From Parvibaculum sp. (GTDB lineage: Bacteria; Pseudomonadota; Alphaproteobacteria; Parvibaculales; Parvibaculaceae): a DNA stretch of 64,000 nt. Position 1 is the first letter of the stretch. Each line of letters begins with the position of its first letter. The position numbers were made by a program, and so were the translations under genes. This document shows, one piece after another, positions 46,667 through 55,412 of this stretch. Location: NCBI GenBank assembly GCA_019635955.1, contig JAHBYL010000007.1, forward strand, positions 1 to 64,000, read 5' to 3'. A model generated the notes under the pieces. It was given only the letters and a program-made list of their open reading frames with translations, was not told the DNA's origin and did not search any database.

Positions 46667-48736
46667 ATGCTGAAGACGCGCGGACGCCTGGTTGCAGTTG
46701 TCGCGGCCGTTCTTCTGCTTGTCATGGCGATCGCCGTCGTCTGGGCATGGCAGCAGCGGCGCGGCTTTGCCGAGCAGATGATCGGCCAGGCGCTGGCGGA
46801 ACGGGACATTTCGCCCGTTTCCTTTTCGGTCTCATTCATCGGGCTGCGGAGCATCACGCTTGCCGATGTGGTGGTGGGCGACCCCGCTTCGCCCGATGCG
46901 AGCATTCGCAGCGTCACGGTCTTCTATTCGCTTGGCGAGCTCATATCGGGCCGCGTTCGCTCCATCGAGATCGAGGAGGCAACCGGCAAGATCACTCTTT
47001 CGGACGAAGGATTGTCGCTTGGCGCCCTCGACCCGCTGCTGCAGGGCGGCGGCGGGTCCGGCGCTCTCCATGTGCCCCCCGTGGAGGTCGACAGCGCCCG
47101 GCTTGCCGTTGGAACCCCGAGAGGAACATTCTCGATCAGCGGTCCTTTGTCCATCCGGCCCGAAGGCGACAGCTTCGTGGTCTCGACGGGCGGCGTGCTG
47201 ATCCGGGAGGAGACGGAGTCGCCCCGGGTCGCGCCGCTGCATGCGGCGGGCGAAGCCCAGATCGCGGCAAGCGGTATTTCGGTTGAAGGATTGCTTTCCA
47301 CTGCCGCCGGAAACGAAAGCGACGTCGCGCTCATCCAGTTCGAGGGCAGATACGACACAGTGGCAAAGAGTGGCGTGCTGCATGGCGAAGGCGCGCTTTC
47401 CTTCGAGAGAGACGGCATGACCGTGGCGCGTCTCGCGCCCGCATTGGCGCCTTACTATATCGATCTGACCGGCGGCGTCGCCTATCGCGCCGAAGCCAGA
47501 TATGACGGCGAAACGCTCGCGGTGGATGGCGAAGCCGACCTGCAGGACGTCGCCTTGCGGCAGACGGCGGCAGGCGACGGGCGCGCTTCGGGCCGCGTTT
47601 CCTTTTCCGCAGCATTCGGCGATGGCTCCACGCCGTACCGAATGGAACTCGCCGGTCTTCGTGTCGAAGATCTGGCGCAGCCGGTGCGATTTGCGCCCGT
47701 GCTCATCGACGGGCCGGTGACGCTGGACGGCAGCCGCGCCGAAGGCAAGTTCGTGCTGCGGAGCGCCGTGCCCGCCATTCGCGGGGCAAGGCTCGCGAAC
47801 ATCGATGCGCATTTCGATCTGTCGAAAGGCGAGGGACGCATCCGCGCCAACGGCGACCTGTCTTTTGCGCCGGGCCGTCTGGAACCGCATCTCATTCTGC
47901 CCGTGCTCGGCACCACCGTGATGCAGGTGAGCGGGGGCCTCTCCTACAATGCGGATGCCACGCTTTCCCGGACGGCACTTTCGACATCCGGCAATGCCAC
48001 GCTCCGCGATGTCGGCCTGGTCACATCGGCGGCGACCCTGCGCGGGATCGATGGAGAACTTGCGTTCTCGCGCCTTGTGCCCCCGCGCACGAAAGGTGTG
48101 CAGACAATCACCGTGCGTTCGATCGAAGCCGGGGTGCCGCTCGAGAGCGGTACGATCGCGTTCGAAGCCGACCGCGACGGCATAAGACTTGTCGATGCCC
48201 GTTGGCCCTTTGCCGATGGCAGGCTCACCCTCACATCGTCAGGCGCTTCGGTGCTTGCCGACAATACGGTCTTCCTGCTCACGGTCGAGAATGTAGATCT
48301 CGGAAAACTGCTTGCGATTGCGGAAGTGCCGGGCCTGCGGGCGACGGGGCATATCGGCGGACGCATTCCCGTGATGATCCGCGACGGCGATCCCATTCTC
48401 GTCGACGGTTCGCTGGCGGCTCTCGAGAAGGGCGTCATCGTCTATCGGAGCGAGGCGACCGATGCAGCGCAAACCGAGCAGACCAAGCTGCTGACCGACG
48501 CGCTCAGGAATTTTCACTACACGGAATTGAGTGGCGGCCTTTCCGGCAATGCGAACGGCGCGGTGGTGCTGCGTCTTTCGCTGCGCGGGTCCAACCCCGA
48601 TCTCTATGAAGGCTATCCTTTTGCCATCAATGTGAATGTCGAAGGATCGCTTGCGGACCTCTTCCGCCATGGTACGGTTGGACTCCGGCCGCTCGAACTG
48701 ATCCGGCAGCATCCAGATGCGGCGACGAAACCGTGA
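46667..48736 (+). CDS. ydbH: YdbH-family intermembrane phospholipid transport protein
   Basis: YdbH is an AsmA-like protein that spans the periplasm and helps move phospholipids to the outer membrane, redundantly with TamB and YhdP in E. coli. The 689 residues have one N-terminal membrane helix (LVAVVAAVLLLVMAIAVVWAW) and a long beta-rich body. The C-terminal domain (HIGGRIPVMIRDGDPILVDGSLAALEKGVIVYR) is characteristic. It is shorter than the E. coli protein (about 880). The genes ynbE and ydbL follow directly, which secures the assignment. Its stop overlaps a possible GTG of ynbE. Confidence 0.88.
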   Translation: MLKTRGRLVAVVAAVLLLVMAIAVVWAWQQRRGFAEQMIGQALAERDISPVSFSVSFIGLRSITLADVVVGDPASPDASIRSVTVFYSLGELISGRVRSIEIEEATGKITLSDEGLSLGALDPLLQGGGGSGALHVPPVEVDSARLAVGTPRGTFSISGPLSIRPEGDSFVVSTGGVLIREETESPRVAPLHAAGEAQIAASGISVEGLLSTAAGNESDVALIQFEGRYDTVAKSGVLHGEGALSFERDGMTVARLAPALAPYYIDLTGGVAYRAEARYDGETLAVDGEADLQDVALRQTAAGDGRASGRVSFSAAFGDGSTPYRMELAGLRVEDLAQPVRFAPVLIDGPVTLDGSRAEGKFVLRSAVPAIRGARLANIDAHFDLSKGEGRIRANGDLSFAPGRLEPHLILPVLGTTVMQVSGGLSYNADATLSRTALSTSGNATLRDVGLVTSAATLRGIDGELAFSRLVPPRTKGVQTITVRSIEAGVPLESGTIAFEADRDGIRLVDARWPFADGRLTLTSSGASVLADNTVFLLTVENVDLGKLLAIAEVPGLRATGHIGGRIPVMIRDGDPILVDGSLAALEKGVIVYRSEATDAAQTEQTKLLTDALRNFHYTELSGGLSGNANGAVVLRLSLRGSNPDLYEGYPFAINVNVEGSLADLFRHGTVGLRPLELIRQHPDAATKP

Positions 48737-48771
48737 AGGGCCTTCGAGCACCGAGCATCCGAGAGAAGCAT

Positions 48772-49005
48772 ATGCAGAGATATCGAGAATACGATCGACG
48801 GTTTTCGAGCGGGCGGCGCCTCGTGCTGCCGGTTGCGATGGGCGGTCTGACGCTGCTGATCGCGGGATGCAATCCGACGGTGAAGATCGAAGCGCCGGAC
48901 AAGCCCATCGAGATCAATCTCAACGTGAAGATCGAGCAGGAGGTGCGCGTCAGGGTCGACCGCGATCTCGACGATCTTCTCGCCAAAAATCCCGACCTGT
49001 TCTGA
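48772..49005 (+). CDS. ynbE: YnbE-family lipoprotein
   Basis: This 77-residue lipoprotein has the lipobox LLIAGC (cysteine near residue 34). The short mature segment NPTVKIEAPDKPIEINLNVKIEQEVRVRVDRDLDDLL is the family signature. YnbE is thought to complete the YdbH bridge at the outer membrane by strand addition. The ATG at 48772 is chosen over a GTG at 48733 that overlaps the ydbH stop, because a GAGAGAAG Shine-Dalgarno sits just upstream. The long N-terminal stretch before the hydrophobic core is unusual, so the true start could be later. Confidence 0.85.
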   Translation: MQRYREYDRRFSSGRRLVLPVAMGGLTLLIAGCNPTVKIEAPDKPIEINLNVKIEQEVRVRVDRDLDDLLAKNPDLF

Positions 49006-49019
49006 GGGAGACAAGGATC

Positions 49020-49370
49020 ATGTACGCCTTCGCACGACGCCATCTCCCGCTCGCCTTGTTCATGTTCGCCTTTCTCGCCGCCGCGCCGGCCTGGTCGATG
49101 GATCTCGACTCCGCCAAGGCACAGGGCATAGTCGGCGAAAGACTGAACGGGTATGTCGGGATTGTATCCGCCAAGCCGGCGCCGGAAGTGACCCAGATGG
49201 TCGATGAGATCAATCGCCGGCGCCGCGGTTCCTACCAGGAAATCGCCAACCGGACGCCCGGTGCAACGCTTGCCTCTGTGGAACTCCTTGCCGGCGAGAA
49301 GCTCATCCAGCGGACAGCCTCGGGCCAGTATGTGGAATCGGCGCCAGGCCGCTGGGTGAAGAAGCCCTGA
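49020..49370 (+). CDS. ydbL: YdbL-family periplasmic protein (DUF1318)
   Basis: This 116-residue secreted protein has a signal peptide (LPLALFMFAFLAAAPAWS). The YdbL/DUF1318 core follows: DLDSAKAQGIVGERLNGYVGIV, EVTQMVDEINRRRRGSYQEIANR and VELLAGEKLIQRTASGQYV. In E. coli YdbL controls YdbH-YnbE bridge assembly. It begins 14 bases after ynbE, completing the ydbH-ynbE-ydbL operon in the standard order. Confidence 0.93.
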   Translation: MYAFARRHLPLALFMFAFLAAAPAWSMDLDSAKAQGIVGERLNGYVGIVSAKPAPEVTQMVDEINRRRRGSYQEIANRTPGATLASVELLAGEKLIQRTASGQYVESAPGRWVKKP

Positions 49371-49620
49371 GCTGATCCGTTTTGGCACGCGGGTGGCCGT
49401 TTTGGGGCGGGAGGCCTTCCGGTGTTGATGCCAAAGGCCCGGTCTGGCCCATTCCGGGCCCCGCAGGCGCGGCACACACTTTGCTATTTCTCTCGCAGCA
49501 AGCTCTTCCGCCCGCCTTTCATCCGCGTGGCGGACGCCGGTGCGGACTTCCGACGGTCGGGGGGCCAGTTCGCAGTTCGCACCGGCCTGTTTGCATATCC
49601 GACGGCCTCGACAGCACCGC

Positions 49621-49650
49621 GCCCGGATCCGCCTTGAAGCGGATCCGGGC
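49621..49650. repeat. Perfect 12-bp hairpin downstream of cysQ and ydbL
   Basis: GCCCGGATCCGC (49621-49632) and GCGGATCCGGGC (49639-49650) form a perfect stem with loop CTTGAA, 17 bases past the cysQ stop. It lacks a T-run on either strand. The convergent ydbL-cysQ gap (297 bases) otherwise holds GC-rich sequence with short inverted repeats and no gene. It may act as a factor-dependent terminator or an mRNA 3'-end protector. Confidence 0.65.
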
Positions 49651-49667
49651 AGGGTGCTCTCGCGTTC

Positions 49668-50519
49668 TCAGCCCGTGATGCCGCGGGCGACGAAGAAGGG
49701 ATTATCGAGCCCGCGTTCGGTCTTGCCGTAGATGAGCGGCGTGCCGTCGAGCTGGGTTACGCTGCCGCCCGCGGCGGCGAGAACGGCATGGCCTGCCGCG
49801 GTGTCCCACTCCATGGTGCGGCCGTGGCGGGGATAGAGATCGGCTTCTCCCGCGGCGATGACGCAGAATTTGAGCGAGGAGCCTGCGGCGAGAAACTCCT
49901 TCACCTTGTAGAGATTCAGGTACTCATCTGTCTTCGTGTCGCGATGGGTGCGGCTCGCGATGACGACGAGGCCGTCATCGGCGGGGCGGCGCGCTGCGAT
50001 GGCGCGCGTCGCACCTTCGGCCTGGCCCTTGTGACAGGCGGAAACCGTTTCCTCGAAGGCATGGCCCTGGCCATGTCCGAAGAACATGCGCTCCTTTGCC
50101 GGCGCATAGACGACGCCGGCGACGGGACGGCGGTCCTCGATCAGCGCGATGTTGACCGTGAATTCGCCGTTCTTGTTGATGAATTCCTTGGTGCCATCCA
50201 ACGGATCGACCAGGAAGAAGGCATGGCCGACATCGGGAATATGCCCGGCGGCGGCCGCTTCTTCGGAGACGACCGGAATGTCGTGTGCCACTTGCCGAAG
50301 GGCGGCGAGGATGATCGCCTCGGCGTCATTGTCGGCAGCCGTGACCGGACTGTTGTCGTCCTTGCGGATGACTTCGAATTCGGTCTGGTAATGATCCATG
50401 ATGGCGGCGCCGGCCTGAAGGGCGATGCGGCGCAATTCGCGGGTGAGGCCCGCCTTGTCTGAAATCGTCAAAACTCTGGTCCCTGGGCCTGTGCCGGACC
50501 CCGCTGGATTGCCTCTCAT
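49668..50519 (-). CDS. cysQ: 3'(2'),5'-bisphosphate nucleotidase CysQ
   Basis: CysQ removes the 3'-phosphate from PAP formed during sulfate assimilation. The 283-residue Li-sensitive phosphatase-fold protein has the metal motifs VVSEEAAAAG, DPLDGTKEFINKNGEFTVNIALI and MEWDTAAGHAVLAAAGG. The start is uncertain. ATG at 50519 gives a ~16-residue leader with weak Shine-Dalgarno, while TTG at 50471 would start just before SDKAGL. A longer reading would run into the divergent chpT gene and is rejected. No other sulfur genes are nearby. Confidence 0.9.
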   Translation of the reverse strand: MRGNPAGSGTGPGTRVLTISDKAGLTRELRRIALQAGAAIMDHYQTEFEVIRKDDNSPVTAADNDAEAIILAALRQVAHDIPVVSEEAAAAGHIPDVGHAFFLVDPLDGTKEFINKNGEFTVNIALIEDRRPVAGVVYAPAKERMFFGHGQGHAFEETVSACHKGQAEGATRAIAARRPADDGLVVIASRTHRDTKTDEYLNLYKVKEFLAAGSSLKFCVIAAGEADLYPRHGRTMEWDTAAGHAVLAAAGGSVTQLDGTPLIYGKTERGLDNPFFVARGITG

Positions 50520-50598
50520 GTCCCGGCGGGGCTGGCATTGACGGCGGTGCAATGCTATCAGGCTTTCTAGACTTTCAGGGGTGCCGGGGCAATTCGAT

Positions 50599-51261
50599 AT
50601 GAACGACACGACCGAAGTTTCCGCGCTGGAGCTTGCTGCCTTGATGTGCAGCCGGGTCTGCCATGACGTCATCAGCCCTGTCGGGGCGATCACCAACGGC
50701 CTTGAAGTGCTGGCGGATGACGACGATCCGGAGATGAAGGCCCATGCGATGGAGCTCATCACGAAGAGCGCCGCACAGGCTTCCGCAAAGCTCCAGTTCG
50801 CGCGGCTCTGTTTCGGCGCCGCAGGCTCGGCGGGCGCCGAACTCGACCTTCAGGACGCGAAGGCGGTGGCCGAAGGCCTGATGATGGGCGAGAAGGCCTC
50901 GCTCGCCTGGGACGCGCCGGTCGCGACCATCGGCAAGGACTATGTGAAGCTCCTGCTCAACATGGTTCTGATCGGCATGGCGGCCATTCCCCGCGGCGGC
51001 GAGGTGGCGGTGAAGGTCGAAGGCGAACTTGCCAAGCCCGTGCTTCGCGTCCGCTCGACGGGCCAGGCGGCCCGCGTGCCCGAGGAGACGGACAAGTTTC
51101 TCGGCGGCCGCGCGGCGGACCGCTTTCTCGATGCGCGGGCGGCGCAGCCCTATTTCACCGGGCTTGTCGCGCGTTCGCTCGGTCTTGCGATCGATGCGCG
51201 GATGGATGGCGATGCCTTCGTGATCGAGGCGTCGTTCACCGATGCCGGGGCGGGGGTCTGA
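50599..51261 (+). CDS. chpT: Histidine phosphotransferase ChpT
   Basis: ChpT relays phosphate from the hybrid kinase CckA to CtrA and CpdR, setting cell-cycle and motility programmes. The 220 residues start with the dimerisation/phosphotransfer helices. The phosphoaccepting His is H22 in SRVCHDVISPVGAITNG. A degenerate histidine-kinase-like ATP-binding domain follows (KLLLNMVLIGMAAIPRGGEV). The ATG at 50599 is used rather than a GTG 18 bases upstream. The next gene, convergent across a terminator, is its substrate CtrA. Confidence 0.93.
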   Translation: MNDTTEVSALELAALMCSRVCHDVISPVGAITNGLEVLADDDDPEMKAHAMELITKSAAQASAKLQFARLCFGAAGSAGAELDLQDAKAVAEGLMMGEKASLAWDAPVATIGKDYVKLLLNMVLIGMAAIPRGGEVAVKVEGELAKPVLRVRSTGQAARVPEETDKFLGGRAADRFLDARAAQPYFTGLVARSLGLAIDARMDGDAFVIEASFTDAGAGV

Positions 51262-51285
51262 ACGCGCTACCGTTTGCGGAAACAA

Positions 51286-51313
51286 AAAAGGGCGCCCCGA
51301 GAGGCGCCCTTTT
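51286..51313. terminator. Bidirectional terminator between chpT and ctrA
   Basis: An 11-bp perfect stem, AAAAGGGCGCC (51286-51296) with GGCGCCCTTTT (51303-51313), has A- and T-runs on its flanks. It serves both convergent genes. Confidence 0.93.
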
Positions 51314-51335
51314 GCATTCCGGTTTCCGCGTCGTA

Positions 51336-52043
51336 TCAGGCAGAAGCCTTTGCGGGCATCGCGCCTTCCGACGGATCGCGCAGCACATAGCCGCGGCCCC
51401 ACACCGTTTCGATGTAGTGATCGCCACCGGTCGCGACGGCGAGCTTCTTGCGCAGCTTGCAGATGAAGACGTCGATGATCTTGAGTTCCGGCTCGTCCAT
51501 GCCGCCATAGAGATGATTGAGGAACATCTCCTTGGTGAGGGTCGTGCCCTTGCGGAGCGAGAGAAGCTCCAGCATCTGATATTCCTTGCCGGTCAGATGG
51601 ACGCGGTTGCCTTCGACCTCGACCGTCTTGGTGTCGAGGTTGACGGTGAGCTTGCCCGTATTAATGACCGACTGGGAATGGCCCTTGGAGCGGCGCACCA
51701 CGGCGTGGATGCGGGCGACCAGCTCGTCCTTGTGGAAGGGTTTGGTCATGTAGTCGTCGGCGCCGAAGCCGAGACCGCGGACCTTGTTCTCGATGCCGGC
51801 GAGGCCGGAGAGAATGAGGATCGGGGTGGTGATCTTGCCCACGCGCAGCGACTTCAGAACGTCGTAGCCGCTCATGTCCGGCAGGTTCAGATCGAGAAGG
51901 ATGATGTCGTAATCGTAGAGCTTGCCGAGATCGACCCCTTCTTCGCCGAGGTCGGTCGTGTACACGTTGAACCCGTCCGACTTGAGCATCAGCTCGATGC
52001 TCTGTGCCGTCGCGCTGTCGTCTTCGATGAGCAGAACTCGCAT
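51336..52043 (-). CDS. ctrA: Cell-cycle response regulator CtrA
   Basis: CtrA is the master OmpR-type regulator of the alphaproteobacterial cell cycle, flagellar genes and, in some species, replication. The 235 residues show the receiver domain with phosphoacceptor D51 ([17 protein letters not shown]) and the signature [33 protein letters not shown]. The winged helix (about 130-225) carries [49 protein letters not shown], nearly invariant in the family. It ends AKASA, a small-residue tail like those used for ClpXP recognition. Upstream TTAA pairs suggest autoregulation. Confidence 0.98.
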   Translation of the reverse strand: MRVLLIEDDSATAQSIELMLKSDGFNVYTTDLGEEGVDLGKLYDYDIILLDLNLPDMSGYDVLKSLRVGKITTPILILSGLAGIENKVRGLGFGADDYMTKPFHKDELVARIHAVVRRSKGHSQSVINTGKLTVNLDTKTVEVEGNRVHLTGKEYQMLELLSLRKGTTLTKEMFLNHLYGGMDEPELKIIDVFICKLRKKLAVATGGDHYIETVWGRGYVLRDPSEGAMPAKASA

Positions 52044-52110
52044 TGGTCCCCCTCCGGCGATCCCGATGTGCCTCGATCGCGGTGGCTTGGTTAATCCGTA
52101 TTCGGGGACA

Positions 52111-52138
52111 TTAATTCGAATTGGTTAACAAAGGTTAA
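52111..52138. promoter_or_regulatory. CtrA-type binding sites upstream of ctrA
   Basis: TTAA at 52125-52128 and 52135-52138 are spaced by 6 bases; read on the minus strand they form the direct repeat TTAACC-TTTG-TTAACC. A third TTAA is at 52111-52114. The published CtrA consensus is TTAA-N7-TTAA, so the spacing is one base short. They lie about 70-95 bases upstream of the ctrA start, a position suitable for autoregulation. Confidence 0.55.
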
Positions 52139-52203
52139 TCAGAACGAAAAAAATTCAGAAAAATTTATCGGTCGGTCTGCAAACCCTTGGAATTGGACGA
52201 TTT

Positions 52204-52219
52204 TGGCGGAAATCCGCCA
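52204..52219. promoter_or_regulatory. Palindrome in the ctrA-fliI region
   Basis: TGGCGGA (52204-52210), AA, TCCGCCA (52213-52219) is a perfect 16-base palindrome in an otherwise AT-rich regulatory region. It is probably a protein-binding site; the binder is not known. Confidence 0.4.
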
Positions 52220-52385
52220 TTTGTAACAAGTACCATAATGGAGCCGACTGGCTTCTCCGGTTAAGACTTGCGGCCAAAAAGGGGAGCTGGCCCGCGGGTT
52301 TCAGGGTTTACGCCGTCTTAAAGTCTTCGCGGCATGATCCTCGGACGGCGGGGTCCTGCGGCCTCGCTCATTGGTTTCTGGCGGC

Positions 52386-53753
52386 ATGGCCGCCACGCGA
52401 GGGAGCCCGGGGCCCGTGAAGGCATTGTTGGCGGAAATCAGCGCGCTTGGCGACGTGAGGCATTACGGGCGCGTCGTCAGCATTCAGGGCCTCACGATTG
52501 AAGTGGCCGGGCCGCTGCATGCCATGGGCATCGGCAGCCGCCTTTCCGTTTCCAATCGCGCGGGCGAGCAGGTCGTCTGCGAAGTGGTCGGCTTCCGCGA
52601 CAACCGCGCCTTGTGCCTTCCCTTCGGGCCGCTTTCCGGCATCGGCGTCGGCTGCAAGGCCGAGATGTCTTCCGATGAGCCGCATGTCTATCCCTCATCC
52701 GCCTGGCTCGGCCGCGTGGTCAATGCCTTCGGCGAGCCGATCGACGGCAAGGGCCCGATCGCCCAGGGCGCCATGCCCTATCCGCTCCGCAACACGCCGC
52801 CTCCCGCTCATATGCGTCAGCGCGTGAAGGGCAAGGTCGATCTCGGCGTCCGCGCGCTCAATACATTCACCACCGTCTGCCGCGGTCAGCGCATGGGCAT
52901 CTTTGCCGGCTCCGGTGTCGGCAAGTCGGTCCTTCTGTCGATGCTCGCGCGGAATACCGCCTGCGACGTCTCGGTGATCGGTCTGATCGGCGAGCGTGGC
53001 CGCGAGGTACAGGAATTCATAGAGGACGATCTCGGACCTGAGGGGCTTGCGCGTTCCGTGGTCGTCGTCGCGACTTCGGACGAGCCGGCGCTGATGCGCC
53101 GCCAGGCGGCCTATCTCACCCTCTCGCTTGCCGAATATTTCCGCGACAGGGATGAAGACGTGCTCTGCATGATGGACAGCGTGACCCGCTTTGCCATTGC
53201 GCAACGCGAAATCGGCCTCTCGACCGGCGAACCGCCGACGAGCAAGGGCTATACGCCGACCGTCTTTGCCGAGCTGCCGAAACTTCTGGAGCGTGCCGGA
53301 CCCGGAACGGGCAAGGGTAGCATTACAGGGCTTTTCACCGTTCTCGTCGATGGCGACGATCACAACGAGCCTGTTGCCGATGCCGTCCGTTCGATTCTCG
53401 ACGGGCATATCGTCATGGAGCGCGCCATCGCAGAGCGCGGGCGTTATCCGGCGATCAATATTCTGAAGTCCGTGTCGCGCACCATGCCGGACTGCAATGA
53501 GCCGGAAGAGAATGCGCTCATCAGGCGCGCGCGCGGCCTTCTTGCGACCTATGACGACATGGAAGAGCTGATCCGCCTGGGCGCCTACCGTCCGGGATCG
53601 GACCGGCAGGTAGATGAGGCGATCCATTATCAGCCGTGGCTCGACGCATTTCTCGGGCAGGGCAAACACGAGGCGACGAGCCTTGCGGATGGCTATGCCG
53701 CGCTGGCGGCGCTTCTCGACAAGCAGCCGGCGGCAGAGGAGGAGGCTGAGTGA
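52386..53753 (+). CDS. fliI: Flagellar export ATPase FliI
   Basis: FliI is the F1-beta-like ATPase that powers unfolding and delivery of flagellar export substrates. The 455 residues have the Walker A motif GSGVGKS (in [18 protein letters not shown], near residue 170) and [13 protein letters not shown]. The Walker B strand is [13 protein letters not shown], and the C-terminal region is [16 protein letters not shown]. The ATG at 52386 is preferred over a TTG 15 bases upstream. FliJ follows with an overlap of one base. The pair is separate from the fliF operon on the other strand but shares control near ctrA. Confidence 0.96.
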   Translation: MAATRGSPGPVKALLAEISALGDVRHYGRVVSIQGLTIEVAGPLHAMGIGSRLSVSNRAGEQVVCEVVGFRDNRALCLPFGPLSGIGVGCKAEMSSDEPHVYPSSAWLGRVVNAFGEPIDGKGPIAQGAMPYPLRNTPPPAHMRQRVKGKVDLGVRALNTFTTVCRGQRMGIFAGSGVGKSVLLSMLARNTACDVSVIGLIGERGREVQEFIEDDLGPEGLARSVVVVATSDEPALMRRQAAYLTLSLAEYFRDRDEDVLCMMDSVTRFAIAQREIGLSTGEPPTSKGYTPTVFAELPKLLERAGPGTGKGSITGLFTVLVDGDDHNEPVADAVRSILDGHIVMERAIAERGRYPAINILKSVSRTMPDCNEPEENALIRRARGLLATYDDMEELIRLGAYRPGSDRQVDEAIHYQPWLDAFLGQGKHEATSLADGYAALAALLDKQPAAEEEAE

Positions 53754-54163
53754 TGCGCAACCGCGACTCCCTGATCCGGCTTCACAAGTTCCAGGTCGAC
53801 GAAAAGCGCCGCAAGGTGGCGGAACTCGAACTCATGCTGGCCGAATTCCGGCAGCGCGAGCGGGATCTCGAGGCACAGGTCGAGGCCGAGCAGCGCAAGG
53901 CCGGTATTTCCGATGTGGCCCATTTCGCCTATCCGATGTTCGCGAAATCAGTGATCCGCCGCCGCGAGAATATTCTCGAATCGATCGAAGGCCTCGAAGT
54001 ACAGCTCGAAGTGGCGAAGGAAGAGCTTTCCGCCGCCTTCCGCGAGCTCAAGAAATACGAGCTTCTCGAAGACAGCCGCAAGCGCAAGGTCCGCAAGGCG
54101 GCGCTGCGCGTGGAACAGGCTGAGCTCGACGAGATCGCGCTCACGATCCATCGCGGGCATTGA
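53753..54163 (+). CDS. fliJ: Flagellar export chaperone FliJ
   Basis: This 136-residue, almost entirely helical protein has long heptad-patterned helices (VDEKRRKVAELELMLAEFRQRERDLEAQVEAEQ and ESIEGLEVQLEVAKEELSAAFRELKKYE). FliJ is a coiled-coil protein that inserts into the FliI hexamer like the gamma subunit of F1. Sequence conservation is weak in this family, so the call relies on the coiled-coil layout and the TGATG overlap with fliI. Confidence 0.85.
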   Translation: MRNRDSLIRLHKFQVDEKRRKVAELELMLAEFRQRERDLEAQVEAEQRKAGISDVAHFAYPMFAKSVIRRRENILESIEGLEVQLEVAKEELSAAFRELKKYELLEDSRKRKVRKAALRVEQAELDEIALTIHRGH

Positions 54164-54236
54164 GTTAAATCGTACTTTCCCGGACGTCCCTCTGGGTTAG
54201 AATGACCGCAGCCACAATAAGCAGCGGTCAACGCCC

Positions 54237-54722
54237 ATGCCCTCCTTCGACATCGTTTCCAAGACCGATCTTGCCGAGATCGACAACGCGCTCCAGAACG
54301 TGACGCGCGAAATTTCCCAACGCTATGATTTCAAGGGGTCGAACTGCAGCGTCGAGCGGAGCGAGCAGGAACTCACCATCAAGGCCGATGACGAGCTGAA
54401 GCTGAAGCAGATGCATGAGCTGCTGCAGGGGCATCTCGCCCGGCGGCAGGTGGAAGCCGGTGTGCTCGACTACAAGGAACCTGAGAAAGCGGCGGGGCAG
54501 AGCGTCCGCCAGAAGGTTGCGATCCGCGAGGGCATAGACAAGGAACTCGCGAAGCGCATCGTGAAGGACATCAAGGGATCTGGCATCAAGGTGCAGGTCG
54601 CTATTCAGGGCGACGAGCTACGCGTCTCCGGCAAGAAGCGCGACGACCTTCAGGAAACCATCCAGTTCGTGAAGGGGCTCAAGATCGAGCAGCCGCTTCA
54701 ATATGTGAATTTCCGCGACTGA
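54237..54722 (+). CDS. yajQ: YajQ-family nucleotide-binding protein
   Basis: This 161-residue protein is a clear YajQ member: MPSFDIVSKTDLAEIDNAL, ISQRYDFKGSNCSVE, GIDKELAKRIVKDIKGSGIKVQVAIQGDELRVSGKKRDDLQETI. It has two RNA-recognition-like domains. A Xanthomonas homologue binds cyclic di-GMP and acts as a transcriptional co-regulator, and other members bind nucleotides or RNA. Whether this one senses c-di-GMP is unknown, though its position between flagellar genes makes that plausible. Confidence 0.96.
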   Translation: MPSFDIVSKTDLAEIDNALQNVTREISQRYDFKGSNCSVERSEQELTIKADDELKLKQMHELLQGHLARRQVEAGVLDYKEPEKAAGQSVRQKVAIREGIDKELAKRIVKDIKGSGIKVQVAIQGDELRVSGKKRDDLQETIQFVKGLKIEQPLQYVNFRD

Positions 54723-54754
54723 AAAGAAAAACCGCCCCGGCAAGGCCGGGGCGG
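54722..54754 (-). terminator. Intrinsic terminator of the small membrane-protein gene
   Basis: A perfect 10-bp stem (CCGCCCCGGC 54732-54741, GCCGGGGCGG 54745-54754) is followed on the minus strand by TTTTTCTTTT. It lies just after the minus-strand gene ending at 54776. It could also fold in yajQ mRNA, but no T-run follows on the plus strand. Confidence 0.9.
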
Positions 54755-54775
54755 CTCGGAAGATTCAGGCCTGCT

Positions 54776-55099
54776 TCAGCCGCGGAGAAAAAGCCGCCGC
54801 ACGAGATAGATCAGGCTGATGGCGATCAGATATCCGACGAAGCGGATGCCGACGAGCTGCAGCACGTCCATGTTGAGGTAGTCCGGCAGCGGGTTCGCCG
54901 CGCCCGCATAGAAGTTGCGGCCGATATTGACGAGTTCGTGAACCACGGTGGCGCCGACAGCATAGACCAGGATGCGGCCGTAACGGTTCATCAGGATCGC
55001 GGCGATGAGTGCGATCACCAGGCCCTGAATCGAATTGACGGTGTCGAAGCCCATGCGCGCCCATGTGAGCGCCTGGTTCAGATATTCGTTGAGTTCCAT
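54776..55099 (-). CDS. Small membrane protein of unknown function
   Basis: I do not recognise this 107-residue protein. It has an amphipathic N-terminus (MELNEYLNQALTWARMGFDTV) and about three membrane helices: GLVIALIAAILMNRYG, ILVYAVGATVVHELVNIG and LVGIRFVGYLIAISLIYLVRR. The His-Glu pair (HEL) inside helix 2 is notable. The ATG at 55099 has GAGGGGG upstream and is preferred over an in-frame start 24 bases earlier. Its leader contains a perfect 8-bp hairpin, and a strong terminator follows, so it is a single-gene unit between yajQ and flhA. Confidence 0.75.
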   Translation of the reverse strand: MELNEYLNQALTWARMGFDTVNSIQGLVIALIAAILMNRYGRILVYAVGATVVHELVNIGRNFYAGAANPLPDYLNMDVLQLVGIRFVGYLIAISLIYLVRRLFLRG

Positions 55100-55412
55100 C
55101 TTGTCCCCCTCAAGCGTTACCAATGGAAGAGCCCCCTCTTCCAGGCAGACAGTGCGGGCCGGCCACCACGCCGGCGCAGCATGTCGTTGCGTGGCGTGAG
55201 GTTAGCCCAAATTGGGACAAGGTCTAGTTATTTGCAGCGCAAAAAAGTCAGCATGCGTTGCAAAGCCGTCATGAAAGCGTCGGGTATGGCGGCTTTCCTC
55301 GCTTTTTGAGGTTTACGTCCGGGGCGGACGCCGCTGCCGACTTGCGCCTGCGGGCCGAAAGCCGGCGTCGCGCCCGGTCCTCTCGGGCTTCGGGCGGCGA
55401 ACCGGCCGCGGA
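55100..55412. other. Intergenic region downstream of flhA
   Basis: The 313 bases between flhA (stop at 55413) and the small membrane-protein gene hold no supported gene. A perfect hairpin, TGGAAGAG (55124-55131) with CTCTTCCA (55136-55143), sits 25 bases upstream of that gene's start, in its leader. Further GC-rich inverted repeats (for example GTCCG/CGGAC near 55318) follow. I see no intrinsic terminator for flhA on the minus strand. Confidence 0.45.

Larger units (their letters stand above)
52044..52385. other. ctrA-fliI divergent regulatory region
   Basis: This 342-base gap between divergent ctrA and fliI contains no gene and is markedly AT-rich at 52085-52180. It holds the CtrA-type half-sites listed separately and a perfect palindrome at 52204-52219. 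Two isolated TTAA half-sites lie closer to fliI (near 52261 and 52319). It must drive both ctrA and fliI-fliJ. I could not assign definite -35/-10 boxes. Confidence 0.5.

Noticed and set aside
49382-49678. 98-residue reading frame after ydbL
   Set aside because: The predicted protein is Pro/Gly/Arg-rich with no recognisable domain, overlaps the cysQ 3' end, and lacks a good ribosome site.
49668-50762. Longer CysQ start at 50762
   Set aside because: It would overlap the divergent chpT start by more than 150 bases, and the added residues do not resemble CysQ.
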